From Crossaster papposus (taxonomy: Eukaryota > Echinodermata > Asteroidea > Velatida > Solasteridae), in contig JBAIAA010000433.1 in assembly GCA_037893245.1 (NCBI GenBank), positions 806,001-870,000 on the forward strand: 64,000 bases of DNA. Reading direction: 5' to 3'. Position numbers and translations under genes: made by a program. Positions 10,601 to 20,583 of the stretch are shown here, piece after piece (the stretch's first letter is position 1; each line of letters starts with the position of its first letter). Below the pieces are notes generated by a model. It made no database searches, had not been told where the DNA came from, and was given only the letters and a program-made list of their open reading frames with translations.

Positions 10601-13600
10601 GAAAACAGCAGCTACCAGTCACAAGCAATGCACACTGCTTGTAGTTTTGGCCAGTAACATGGGTATCATAAGCAAAATGTTGTGCTTAAGCAGCTCTTTG
10701 AAATTGGCCCCTGTTTGCCAGGATCACTTGCCTTGGAGTGGATCAAAAATTAATCATAGGTTAAGACTAAAAGCGTACGAATCTTGATTAACCATTTCTT
10801 TGAGTAATATACTGAACAAAAATAATAAATATAATTACATTGCCTGGTAATACAAACTTTCCCTTAACTTAGCCTTGAAAATATTCGTCCAAGCTGGGTG
10901 GGTCTTGCCCAAAGTAACGTGAACACACATTGCCATAAAGGCACGTATGAGCATTTGTTAGCAGCCCTGAAACAATATACATTTTGCCACATGCTGATAA
11001 ACAGACTTTTTGATTCTTCTTGAAGTCGACAAACTTGAAGAAGTTGATTATGTCACCAAAAAGCCACTCGACACTGATTCTTACACTGCTCATTGACTTG
11101 TTGTAAGCCTCCTGATCTGCAGTCACATCGTTCCCTTTGAAGGGACCCTGGAGATGGGCCCGTAATGGATAAGCTGCATCTCCATAAATGCACATTACAC
11201 TGCCCTCTGGATCATATGATCTAAGTTCTAATTCAGGCAATAGCCCTGACTCCCGCAACAAAAAGGAGTCATGCCTCCTTCCTTCTAAGGGCCCAAACAA
11301 ACTTGCAATTATCTCATTTGCAGCAGTGACGGATTGATACTTTAGAGCATGAATACGTTTGTGTCCGTTGTACATGACCCGTTGGTTTGTATTAGGACGG
11401 CATATTGGGCGCACTGTTCCATCTACAAAACCCCAGCAGTTCCTAAGTGCCGCTCCCTTCTCATGTACCGCTGTGGCATACCTCAGGAGGTGTGCAGGTG
11501 ACAGCCATGGTTTATTTAGACTCAAAGAGGTGATGGAAGTTTGAGTACAACAAATTCATCATATGATTTGTGACCAAACACAACTGTGGCACGTCTCGAG
11601 CAAACATCTTTACCATGTCTCCATATCTACATGGGTATGCAAATCGTGATAGCATGATGCACAAAGCCTCCAGCCCATCAACTCTGTATCCATTTGTGCA
11701 CTTGATTCTGTCTGGGACATGGAATACATCCTTCAGCAGGTACAGGTCATCCTTCTGAAACCTACAAAGAAAAATAACAGAAATGTGCTTATTGTCTGTT
11801 TTATTGGCCAACACACTTAGTTAGATTAGTTGAAAATCAACGAAGATCCTAGTCACTGTACGTGTAGGATCAACACGTTGGGTCACCATGTAAGCTTTCA
11901 TTGATTAAATAAAGATTAACCTTCTGTAGACCCATAAACGTGGCCAATTGTACTCCGTCCCTCCGTCAAATGACGGAGGGACGGAGTATACTTGGCCAGG
12001 TTTATAGGTCTTACCTTGCTCGTGTATCAAATACCTTTTGAAAATCCTGTATATTAAATCCACTCCCTTTTGTTCATCATACATTATACTTGTTCCAGTC
12101 AAAAAGACATTCCAGTAGCTGTATAATACACCAGTGCCTTTTCTGTAAACCATGTTGATCACATGAAATCAACCCATGTTCCAAAATGAAATCCATCAAG
12201 CACTGTACTGGTCATAGACAATGTTTTCAAGAATTTTGACAACTTGACTGATGAGCAAAACTGGACGATAATTATTTGGATTTAGTCTTGAACTTAGTTG
12301 GGAAGACCGTAACCCACGAAGGCCGCCTTCGTGGGTTACGGTCTTCCCAACTATCTTGAAGTGAACCCTTCTATTCTAGTTCTTCTGTTCCATGAATTTG
12401 CTCATTTTGTTGCAACTTTACAAATTCAAATACATACATATATACATACTGCATACAGATCTATCATTTGTATGAATGATCACCACCATGATCATGGAGG
12501 TAGGAAAAGACGGCCTAAGTAAGAAGTTAGATGCGTGTGTGGACAGACTACGGAGTACGAGTTGTAAAGTAACGTTTAACATGTTGAACGTTTTAAAACT
12601 TAACTTTATTAAAAACTTTAAAAAGCCTACCTGAAATAAGCGTTGCATTCATCGTTGTTGTAATTTTCCAGGTCAAATTGTTCGTAATCATAATACTTAA
12701 ATTCGGGGTTGGTTGGTTTGTTAGCATCATATAATAGCATAAACTCTTCATCATCCAACAGTTCTGTGTAATAACCAAGCAGAATCGCTTCCTGCATTCG
12801 ATGTAGATTCGCCATTTTGTTTGTTTACAACTACGACTACGAGGTAGATTAGGTCACAAGACTAAAGAGGGCGCTCCGAGTGCATTCGTCGTCGAGTCGT
12901 CGCGTGCTTGAGAGATCTAAAATGGTCTTTTCAACAGTCAGCATGAGTTGTCCACTTGGTAACCCGTACCGTGGTCGACGTGAACGAGGTCCGCGTTCAC
13001 CCGCATCTAAAGCTGCCTATTCCCTCTGTCGCGGGTCACCGCTCATGAATAATGCATTTTATTTACTCTAGATTTGAAAATGACACATGCGCACAACTGT
13101 ATGTCGCTTAAGAAACGGCGGTGCCCATTGACCGTACTCTTGTACCGGTCTTCAATAAAGCAAACCGTCTCTTTGTTATTCCAAAGCTCTGTTCAATCAG
13201 AGACCTGAAAATATAACGCATTGAAAAGAAAAAAATTGTAAGACGTGAATATATCCAGCTGTTTTAGATCGTTATTTCCTGCATTCCTCAATGCTATCAA
13301 CGTCCATGACCTAAGAAGTGGTTGGCAGACTACTTTGGTAGTCAAAAAAGGGATTACATATGTTTTGAGAGCTAACATTACCTTGTTACCGCATGGATGA
13401 CATTGTAGGTGGTTTCTTGCTGTGTCTGGGGATTTGAATATGGGGTCATCATGAAAACCCTCTGGTAATATCCAGAATCTCCAAGGATAAGGCAATTTGG
13501 CCATGTATCTAAACAGTGTAAAGGAGAAAAATGTCTGCTTCACTGAATTTGTCGTAACAGTACAAATTTATACTTATTGTCACAGTGCTCAATTTTTTCA

Positions 13601-14740
13601 TTTTTCATCTGTGCAAATGATGTAGGCCTATAAGTTTTAAAACTAAACAAAAACTTTGAAAAAGCTGATCCGTATAATTATTGCTGACTTCATGTAACAT
13701 TTACTAGCTTCCATAGCTAGACCAAGAGCACTCTCTCTCCAAATCCTGCTATCATGGGCAGCACCAGGAAATTTGACCACAACATTTAGGAACCTTTTGT
13801 TGTGGTCGCACACCATCTGCAGTGACAAAACAACATTTGAAACTGTCAATGTTGTGTTCACAGGCCAATTTCCTCGGCATTTTCATATTTAAACTAATTT
13901 AATTGAACTGTATATTATTAGTATATTTGTATAAGGCTTCTATATTACATTATTTATAAGAGAAAATAATATAAAGTATCATAACCTGACAATTAAGGGA
14001 TGTGAACCCCTTTCTGTTTACAAACTCATTTCGCATCTCGGACGGCGGTTCCACACGGACGTGCGTACAGTCCACCACACCGATCGCATTTGGGAAACCT
14101 GTATACAATTTTAAATAAATTATTCGAGTATTTTTGATATATGAGAAATATGCGTCATTTATTATTTAAGAGTACATATACATTTTATTGTAATATATTT
14201 AACTAAATAGCTATGATACTATTATATTATTTATATAATTGTGTTCTGTATTAAAAAATGATCACAATAAACTTGTTAAACAATATACTTACCAGCCACG
14301 TTGTAAAAGCCCTGCTTTAGTGTGATGAGGGTCTGTTGGTCTTGGGGGTCGGGAAACCGAATCCTATTGCCAAGGATTCGATTTATTGCCTTGACGGTGC
14401 GGCCATTTGCTCGCCATGCCGTCGGGGGGCTTACCATAGGACAAGTGTCCCCAACGACAATGGCAAATGTCCCGGAGAACAAATATCGCAAAGCTAAACA
14501 CACTTGCAGGAGTGGTGGCAAGGCGTGGTTATTTTCGGTTTGGTGCTCTAATTCACCCGATAGCATTCTCGTCAATCGAACAATTGTAGCTGGACGAAAC
14601 CTATAGCGCGCCCAAATTTGAATCGGCGTGAAGACCTCGAGGGGGTTTTCCCTATTGCGAAACACCCGCCTTTGTCTCACGATCGGGTAGTTTCTCTCAA
14701 TACCACGAGCGTGTCGTCTTCTCCCAAGTAGTGCCGCCAT
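4644..14740 (-). CDS. Harb-2 transposase (Harbinger/HARBI1-like, DDE), spliced and interrupted
   Basis: The exons in order are 14740-14293 (starts MAALLGRRRHARG), 14098-13986, 13816-13705, 13508-13382, about 13203-13124 continuing into 5463-5401, and 4801-4644, which ends in a stop. All introns have GT-AG ends and the phases agree. The DDE triad is visible: D in AIGVVDCTHVRV, D in LILGDSGYYQRVFMMTPY and E in SLIEQSFGITKRRF. The Harbinger C-terminal signature EILACCVLHNYGIDEG follows. The fifth exon is split in two by the palindromic element at 5464-13123, between RVRSMG and KAASEIL. If one copy of the 4-bp duplication is discounted, the flanks rejoin in frame. No other break was noticed, so the gene was probably intact when it was interrupted. 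The family cuts and pastes DNA in the nucleus with a Myb-like helper protein. Confidence 0.85.
6751..8994 (+). CDS. Harb-1 Myb/SANT-like DNA-binding accessory protein
   Basis: The exons read as 6751-6783 (MDAPNRQGCST), 7540-7628, 7914-8324 and 8584 onward, each with consensus GT/AG sites and matching phase. Exon 3 begins TPVTWTEEMHVMLC and continues KCWEEVAANLRKHG and VTKRSVRDKFKAL, the trihelical Myb/SANT pattern with two of the usual tryptophans. Exon 4 is a long charged coiled coil rich in REERKEERRR. The current frame stops at 8939-8941. A second frame from 8917 reads MELLQQQLMQQNQMIMVLLK to TAA at 8992-8994, the expected glutamine-rich tail, so a one-base loss near 8915 probably shifted the frame. 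In Harbinger transposons this protein binds the transposon ends and helps bring the transposase into the nucleus; that role is inferred from the family. Confidence 0.8.
8995..9493. other. Spacer between convergent Harb-1 genes
   Basis: AT-rich sequence after the Myb-like gene. Short open frames on both strands lack any family signature, and I see nothing else. Confidence 0.4.
9494..9960. mobile_element. MITE with long inverted arms inside Harb-1
   Basis: The left end AGAGGGACTCTAAGGTCAAA pairs with the right end, whose complement reads AGAGGGGCTCTAAGATCAAA. The match continues through GCACTCATTTTCCAAT and CATTTTATTTGATACCCTT, so each arm is close to 190 bp. The flanks are TTGA and TTAA, compatible with a diverged TTAA duplication. 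Its ends resemble those of the MITE at 3457-4066 only in their first few bases. Confidence 0.7.
10165..10262 (+). mobile_element. Possible 3' tail of a dead LINE
   Basis: TTTGGGAAAGGTGCTTTATAAATACGG is followed by an (ATT)n run. The layout is the same as at the 3' end of the LINE at 21020 (GCGCTATATAAGAATAAAATATT then ATT repeats). Only the tail is recognisable. Confidence 0.35.
10493..10710. mobile_element. MITE with Harb-2-like ends
   Basis: 218 bp with inverted ends: GGGCAATTTTATAGAGCTGC on the left and GCAGCTCTTTGAAATTGGCCC on the right. Internal GCTTAAG and AGCACAAAATG blocks are also paired. The ends resemble the Harb-2 terminus GGGCCCAATTTCATAGCGCTG and the MITE at 20584-20824. It has no coding capacity and lies between the convergent genes of Harb-1. 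Confidence 0.7.
10869..12815 (-). CDS. Harb-1 transposase (Harbinger DDE endonuclease, PF13359-type)
   Basis: Exon 1 (12815-12631) starts MANLHRMQEAILLGYYTEL and ends NNDECNAYF. Exon 2 (11761-10869) continues in phase with RFQKDDLYLLKDVFHVPDR and ends DPPSLDEYFQG and a stop. Catalytic positions are D in CWGFVDGTVRPICRP, D in CIYGDAAYPLRAHL and E in RISVEWLFGDI; YNGHKRIHALKYQSV is the usual Harbinger block after the first D. The reading frame changes at about 11520-11525, between HHLFE and SLNKPWLSP, so one single-base shift breaks an otherwise complete protein of about 360 residues. The intron (11762-12630) is long and contains two perfect hairpins. The gene converges on the Myb-like helper gene, the usual two-gene plan of these elements. 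Confidence 0.85.
11941..11998. repeat. Perfect hairpin in transposase intron
   Basis: 18-bp arms (TACTCCGTCCCTCCGTCA and its exact complement) are separated by AA at 11951-11988. An outer TGGCCAA/TTGGCCA pair flanks them. No mismatch is present in the core. Confidence 0.85.
12296..12352. repeat. Perfect 28-bp-arm palindrome in transposase intron
   Basis: Arms of 28 bp (beginning AGTTGGGAAGACCGTAACCC) around a single central base, with no mismatch over 57 bp. Its origin is unknown. Confidence 0.9.
13624..13704 (-). other. Intron of Harb-2 transposase
   Basis: Part of the intron between the exons at 13816-13705 and 13508-13382. The donor GTAAAT starts at 13704 and the acceptor AG is at 13510-13509. 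No separate feature is present. Confidence 0.6.
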
Positions 14741-14745
14741 TTTGA

Positions 14746-14913
14746 CTGAAAACCTTGCTTAAGCACATAATTGTGCACGTTAAGGCTACAATTTTCTTGC
14801 TTATCGCTTTAAGCAAAAATAATTGCTTAACGGTTGCTATGAAATGAAAAATTTGCTAGGCGCGCCCGTTAAGCACAAAATCGGCCGTTAAGCAGCGCTA
14901 TGAAATTGGGCCC
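14746..14913. repeat. Right terminal and subterminal region of Harb-2
   Basis: Read inward from 14913 it begins GGGCCCAATTTCATAGCGCTG and then carries repeated CTTAACGG, GTGCTTAA and TTAAGCA motifs up to the transposase start at 14740. Repeated subterminal motifs are where Myb-like helpers of such elements are thought to bind. The same motifs appear in the MITEs at 10493 and 20584. Confidence 0.55.
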
Positions 14914-15485
14914 AGTTCATGTGTATACGCGCAAAGTTTTTCCCAGAATTTTAAACCGATGATGGATAAACCTTTACATGTAAGGCCGTAAATATCGGTC
15001 AGCGACTGGCTCGCAGCAAAAAAGGCCGGAAATATCAGGGTGTGCTACCCACAGATACTGACACGAAATCGAGGTTTGTGAAAAACAATCCCGTGCCTAG
15101 GCAATATAAAAAAAATCCCAGATTCTTGGTACGAACTGGTTTAAATCCTAAGCATGGCACATGTTAAATACTGTTATTAACCAGCTGATAACGACCCAAT
15201 CAGAAGGTTTTAAACCATTGGTATTACCAATTAATTGTTCTTAAACGTCTTTTTAATTTTTTTAAGATTACAAATTGAGATGATATATGGTAATATTTGT
15301 TGTCCTTTTCAGGAAATTCCTATGCATTCTTGCTTGAAAAAAACATGTTGAGAATGTAGTGTCAATATAGTTCATAATGGGGAAAAATATAATTATATTA
15401 TTGTATACTGTACAATGTAATTAGATGGCCACTCAAAGATCTGGGTAATCATAATAATATGGCTTAGAGTTAATGTTATGGATGT
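14914..15485. other. Unassigned AT-rich stretch
   Basis: No open frame, repeat or known motif stands out. Confidence 0.4.
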
Positions 15486-16538
15486 GTAACGGATGAGGGA
15501 GTGCCCGTTCAGAGAATGACGATGTACGGCCACCGTACAATAGGGGGTGAAAGTCTTAAACCAGTCTTACTAACTCTGTGGGAACTGGGGAAGGGGAGGG
15601 GTGTAGGTAGCCCCGGCTCACCGGGAAGATTCCACCGTCGTCAATCAAATGAGAAAACAGACTAAATAGAGTAATTCACTCGAGGAAACAGCTTTTATAA
15701 TTCAAGAACTCGAACGCAACAAATAATTTATTAACAGTAGCGCTAAATGCAACTCTTTTCACAGTAATTATTATTGACACTAATTATTCGCTTACAGTGA
15801 GTAAATCATAGCTGTTTTCACTGTTCAGTACGTGTGACTCATAAAATATACGCCGCAGCTAACAGTCTTGTAATTCTGACTGCAAGCTACCCAAAATATT
15901 AATTAATATGCGCACAATTAATAGCTCACGAACAAAAGCTCGCCGATGGCTTCGCAGTTGCACGCAACGCTAGCATGCACTGAATAACTTCGCAGGAGTA
16001 GCGATACGTTGCTTCAGCACTTGCTATAGCTGAAGTTCTACCGTTGACTTGTATTTACGGCACTTCTTTGCCGACTGTTAGCTGTACTGTTCTTCATGGC
16101 ACTTCTTTGCCGACTATTATTGCTGTACTAATCTCTACGGCACTTCTTTGCCGAATTTAAGCTGTACTAATCTTCACTGTACTTCTTTGCCGACTATTCT
16201 TGCTGTACTATTCTTCACGGCACTTCTTTGCCGACTTTAAGCTGTACGCAAGCGCCTGTCAGCCGCGCGCTTGTCCACGGCACTTACTAGCCGTCTGTTG
16301 TAGCGGACTCGATCGAACCGAGCCGAACCAAATGCTGGAAATGCTCGACTTTTATAGTTTTCTGGCAGTGCAGAACTAGGACACGGACCATACGCGCACT
16401 ACAATTGGCTGAACGCGCGCCGCGTATGCAAATGAGTCACTCACACTGATCAGCGATTGCCATTGAAATGTACAGTACTTGTTTTACGTACAAAGCCTAT
16501 TACATGTAGTTGCTATACGTGTATGTACAGTTACAGTA
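15486..16538 (-). other. Possible solo LTR or promoter-bearing repeat
   Basis: The segment starts TGTAACGGATGAGG and ends near TGTATGTACA. On the minus strand it has a TATA box (CTATAAAAG, forward 16349-16357), followed by the hairpin repeat array at 16058-16295 and, further on, an AATAAAT (forward about 15725). That order would fit an LTR of about 1 kb. No partner LTR or convincing target duplication was found, so this is only a candidate. Confidence 0.3.
16058..16295. repeat. Array of CGGCACTTCTTTGCCG hairpin units
   Basis: Five or six degenerate units, each carrying CGGCACTTCTTTGCCG (arms CGGCA and TGCCG) followed by a spacer that contains GCTGTACT. Every unit could fold by itself in RNA. 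Confidence 0.8.
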
Positions 16539-17452
16539 CACAAACGATAAGCAATGCCTACTTACACATTCTGCTATGAACCAGTTGTACTATGTTAAAC
16601 CACTGTTGCTAGAATCTGTAAGAAATAAACAACTCTAAGGAAGTTAGTCATCATTGTCAGATAATTAAATGCTTTCTAGAAGTTCTAAATTCATCAACGA
16701 TGTGCCATACATTCCTATGAACACTTGTAAGTACAATTGATGCTATGAAAATTGTGTATTAAACAAAAGAGGGAACATTTGCTGTTGGTGTCATTTCTAC
16801 ATGTAAATTATATATGGTAGACGACTGAATAAAACATTCCAGGAATTTTGTAAAGGCAGAGCGATTTTTGTCACAGATGTTTATATTGAGGTTTGATATT
16901 AATCATTGAGACTCAAAATATTTGGTACTTCAAATGTTTGATAAATTAAAAGCTGATTAGCCAAAATAACATACGAATGTTGTAAACTTCTAACAGTTTT
17001 GTTACACTCTTGTACATCATTTACAAATGTAAAATGTCACAAAATTTGAACCAAAATATTTGTCATGGATGATCTAAAAAACATCCGTAGAAGTGTCTTT
17101 TGACCAAAGTGTGGCATTCGACAAACAATAACCATGCAACTATGTTTTTACAAGCGCTCTCATTTTATTCCCAAATGTTTTAATTGGAAAATTATTTATT
17201 GTGATTTAACCATTGTTCGAATATTCAAATATACTGCGTGTTACAGCAGCTGTATCTTCTTGAGAGATGTTGAAGAAAAAAACAGTATTAACAAACAAAA
17301 AAAGAAATCTCTTTGTGTTTCTCTTGCAGGTGTCATCATAATTATGCAGTGGTAGATCCAAGGAGCTTAACATTGGCACCGTGACCCAATCCATTCAGTA
17401 AGCTAAACATGTCCTAACACCGTGCTATACTTGGATCTGCCACTGCTACTAT
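16539..17452. other. Unassigned AT-rich stretch
   Basis: Long AT-rich sequence with only short open frames that lack family features. I see nothing functional. Confidence 0.4.
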
Positions 17453-17690
17453 GAAGTTCAATTACAAATCGCGAAAGTCGCTTGACTTACAGATTAGTCG
17501 TATCAGACATGATCCTATCCTTGTCATATGACTATTTTGCTAGTCAGGATCTTGGCTAATTCGGTTAGTCAGAAGTTCAATGACAAATCGCGAAAGTCAC
17601 TTGACTAAGAGATGAGTCGTATCAGACATGATCCTATCCTTGTCATAGGACTACTTTTATAAGTCAGAGTCTTGACTGATTTAGTTAGTC
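17453..17690. repeat. 119-bp tandem duplication
   Basis: GAAGTTCAATKACAAATCGCG begins at 17453 and again at 17572. The two units match through GTCGTATCAGACATGATCC and CTTGTCATA. Many short TAGTCA/TGACTA motifs within each unit suggest still older internal repetition. Confidence 0.8.
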
Positions 17691-17870
17691 ATCAACAGTA
17701 GGTGACTAATTTATGTAAGTCGTACGAGACATTGCTCTGGACAATATTTTTTTAGTCAAAATGACAAACTAATTTTTAGAGTGTACAAGTTATGAATAAT
17801 GCACGGTTCATACTCTATGAATAATTCATTACAAAAAGCCGCAAACAAGTTGGAAAAATCCCTCGTGGCT

Positions 17871-18007
17871 TCGCCACTCGACTCGCGCGCGTGGTCTCCA
17901 TTTCCAGTCGCTTGGGATCGCAGCCACGAAGGCCTTGGTTTCGCCACTCGACTCGCGCGCGTGGTCTCCATTTACAGTCGCTTGGGATCGCAGCAACGAA
18001 GGTCTTG
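17871..18007. repeat. 70-bp tandem duplication
   Basis: TCGCCACTCGACTCGCGCGC recurs at 17871 and 17941, with a nearly identical continuation through CAGTCGCTTGGGATCGCAGC. The second unit runs directly into the palindrome that follows. Confidence 0.85.
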
Positions 18008-18033
18008 ACAAAAGGCTAAAAGGCATGCGGCCC

Positions 18034-18267
18034 GCGATAATTTTTTCTGCAGGTAGGTTGGTACATAGTGTACATTTATTAGCCAATCAGAACACAGATG
18101 ATGTAGACGTCATCGATGATGTTAGAGTTGTCTGGGATCTAACTAGGGTTAGGGTTAGGGTTAGGGGTTAGGGTTGTCCCAGACAACTCTAACATCATCG
18201 ATGACGTCAACACCATCTGTGTTCTGATTGGCTAATGTACCAACCTACCTGCAGAAAAAATTATCGC
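18034..18267. repeat. Palindromic element with telomere-type (TTAGGG) core
   Basis: The left arm (18034-18141) and right arm (18176-18267) are inverted copies that share TTTTTTCTGCAGGTAGGTTG, AGCCAATCAGAACACAGATG and GTCATCGATGATGTTAGAG. The left arm has about 14 extra bases. The loop is four and a half TTAGGG-type repeats (about 18147-18175). No coding capacity is present. Confidence 0.85.
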
Positions 18268-19091
18268 ATGCGGCCCAGACCAGGGTCGTTTTTCAAACTC
18301 CTGGCTTTGGATCCATCTGCGGCTCCAGCCTATTGCTGAACTGCATGTATGAAGCCAGAATGAAAACGAAGTTGAGGTTTGGATAATGGCCAAGGTACAA
18401 TGTACCTGGTTTTCGTAGCGCGGGTCCCTGCTAGCGTCCGACATGTCGAAGCCAACCGACGGGCCGACGTACGTGTACGTGGTTCATTAAGAATCTTGTG
18501 GCGGCGCGGTAGGGAGTAAACATTTTAATAAACCCAATTCAGATGTTATTTTTAATATCTAGTGGGCTAGTAACAACTTATTTGGTAGGCTAGTAACAAC
18601 AACAAAATTAAGTCGAGGCCAACGTAGACAATGTAATAATAGTTCCAAAAAGACAGGCGCCATCGCAAGAAACTAGTAAAACACAAATGAAAGCTGGGAA
18701 TTATTACACCTTACTTATTGTCGGTCACTCTTTTGAGGAACATAACTATAACTATGCCTGCACTCATGATATTCACTTGTTTCGAACTACCAACGTCAAT
18801 AATTATCTCCCATTCATACGTCAATATTCTCCCCTTGCGTATGATTTATTAGGCAAAGATTCACCAAACTGTCACAGATTGGCCTCTGTACATGTACATG
18901 TACATGTACATGTATTTCTTTCTTACGTTTTTATTCCTTTGTGCATGTTTGTTTTTGGTTAAGTTGTTTTGTTTTTATACCTGAAACCAAATACTATCCC
19001 AGATAAGGCTGCCATTAATTTGACAGACAGGTAACGGCGAGCGTTTATGAGAGGACTGGACCACAACGTTTGTGTACAGATTAACGGAAAA
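18268..19091. other. Stretch with a TACATG microsatellite
   Basis: Mostly unassigned. A short (GTACAT)n run lies at about 18889-18912. A 91-codon frame over 18687-18962 runs through the microsatellite and has no family signature. Confidence 0.4.
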
Positions 19092-20075
19092 TTAATGAGC
19101 TAGACCGCAAAGAAGCAAATGGGCATGCAAGTAGGAAGTCATTGTATTTTCACGGTGTTTTAACTTTACCTTGAGGTGGCTTAATTGGGCCCTGATTGGG
19201 ATTATTTTCACGGCAATTTCACTGAAGACACGGCGTGTAATCGCCGTGAAAAAAACAGTTTCACCGTGATTTAAGTGGGAAAGTTTTTTTCTATTGTTCA
19301 GAAATTCATAGTGTAAAACGCACCAGGGATGATTAAAATACTTCCAGCTAGATGCGTATGTCTTGTGAGTATTTTCTGCAACGGCGGCTGTAAGCAAGCG
19401 CTGTATTTCGTCAACTACCAGACTAGTGGAAGTAAAGTAAGCAGAGTCATCACTGGGTCGGCCTTGGACGCGGCCTTGTGGAAACTGTCCATCTGAAAAC
19501 ATCACAAAGCGTCGACGATGTCATTAATCTCCCTGGTACGTGAAATGCTTCCACAGAAATAGTACAAGCACTGTAACACGAATGGGCGGACTAATTGCCA
19601 AATTTTCGCACAGCGAAAAGATTTCTTGTTGATGGTCTCCACCACGACCACATTGTCCGTGTGAAATACAACCTTATGACCGGCCAAGAGCGGCGCCCAG
19701 CACAATAGGGAAGCATACAGGGGGGGGGGGGGGGGGACTTAATTAATGCGATGGAGGGAGAGCGGCTTAAGAGTGCAGGCGCCCAGCGCCCTTGGACCCA
19801 TTTACCCTGGAAATATGCACCGTATCCCACACTGGCAGCAGCGTCGGTAAACAACGCGAGAGTCGAGACTATCATTCGATTCCCATTCTTTCTCCGCAAA
19901 TACTGAAATACCATTAAAAGGAGATACAAATTCCAGCCACGTGAGCAAATCAAGTCTAGCACCTTTTGATACCCGCACAGTGTGATGAGGACGAGACAGA
20001 CCATGCGACAATACTGTGACGCGACGGAGGGCGCTAGTGCAGCGCGGCGTAGCTATCAAAACTAGGTCACGCACT
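19092..20075 (-). mobile_element. DIRS/Ngaro-type retroelement fragment (RNase H and recombinase start)
   Basis: Minus-strand reading shows SRPHHTVRVSKGARLDLLTW, LFTDAAASVGYGAYFQGKW (RNase H) and, further on, LLTAAVAENTHKTYASSWKYF, the start of a tyrosine recombinase. All three have clear counterparts in the Ngaro-type element at 56565-59116. It is an old, incomplete copy with several breaks and no recognisable ends. Confidence 0.75.
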
Positions 20076-20223
20076 GTTACTGCGCGTATGTTTAAGCATG
20101 TAATAGAAAGCTAACGGAGCGCGCTTAGGCCCCGCCTTGCGCGCTAATCATTGGGCAGGCATAGGTCACTGCTTAAAGTGTAATGTAGCGCGCGCAGGCG
20201 CACTCGTGCATTTGATGGCCTAA

Positions 20224-20245
20224 AAGGCTATAAAAGCCGAGCGCG
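20224..20245 (+). promoter_or_regulatory. TATA-box-like promoter motif
   Basis: GGCTATAAAAGCCGAGCGCG is followed about 30 bp later by a CAGT/TTAG initiator-like stretch. No gene follows on the plus strand, so this may be a relic of an LTR-type promoter. Confidence 0.3.
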
Positions 20246-20583
20246 AGCTCAGTTTAGCGTCCTGATTCCGATCGAGGGCTGGGTAAGGATCGTGCAATCC
20301 AATAGGGTTGAGCTAAAGTCACCTATAGCGTAGCGTGACTGGTCTGAGCCTTGAGTGGTGTATGCGCTGCTTAAGAGCTTGGTAAGCCGAGGGGCTATTG
20401 GTGGTGCGGTGTAGTTCCTTATAGGAGCTTGCGGTCGAGATAAGAGTGAATCATTTTCTTGGCGCTTTTAGCGGTGAGGGGTACAGCCCTTAGATAGCTC
20501 CTAACTTATCCGAGTTCTTTTGTAGTAGCGCTAAATGTACGCAATAATTAATTGTGGGGTTCACTGCTCTAGCTATTAGTCTG

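Larger units (their letters stand above)
6554..13018. mobile_element. Harbinger transposon Harb-1 (innermost element)
   Basis: It is bounded by 14-bp inverted ends: AGGCAGCTTTAGAT at 6554-6567 and ATCTAAAGCTGCCT at 13005-13018. ATT flanks both sides (6551-6553 and 13019-13021), consistent with the 3-bp duplications of Harbinger elements. The boundary is confirmed independently: removing 6554-13018 and one ATT restores the right arm of the palindrome base by base. It is 6,465 bp and carries a Myb/SANT-like gene (plus strand) and a transposase (minus strand) in convergent orientation. Two MITEs and two perfect hairpins lie between or inside these genes. Confidence 0.9.
5464..13123. mobile_element. 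Palindromic fold-back element, 1.2 kb before interruption
   Basis: The left arm runs from CACCGCTGTTTCTGACATTG at 5464 to about 6030. The right arm runs from about 6095 to 6550 and resumes at 13022-13123, ending AGAAACGGCGGTG. The arms match almost base for base, including GCGACATACAG, AAATGCATTATTCATGAGCGG and ATCAAAAAACGGAAATTACC, with a central loop of about 65 bp. CCCA flanks both ends (5460-5463 and 13124-13127), read as a 4-bp target duplication. Without Harb-1 it measures about 1,192 bp. It has no convincing coding region of its own, so it is non-autonomous; its superfamily is not settled. Confidence 0.85.
2133..14913 (-). mobile_element. Harbinger transposon Harb-2 (outer element of the nest)
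   Basis: The element is defined by a spliced transposase on the minus strand (4644-14740) and a convergent accessory gene on the plus strand (2133-3232). The right end is placed at 14913, where the sequence read inward starts GGGCCCAATTTCATAGCGCTG followed by AACGG/CTTAA-rich subterminal repeats. I could not find the matching left end, so the left boundary given is only the first recognised exon. It has been opened by the palindromic element at 5464-13123, which itself holds Harb-1, and it also contains a TTAA-flanked MITE at 3457-4066. Confidence 0.75.

Noticed and set aside
18147-18175. True chromosome end
   Set aside because: Only about four to five TTAGGG units, embedded in a palindrome and followed by 45 kb of further DNA.
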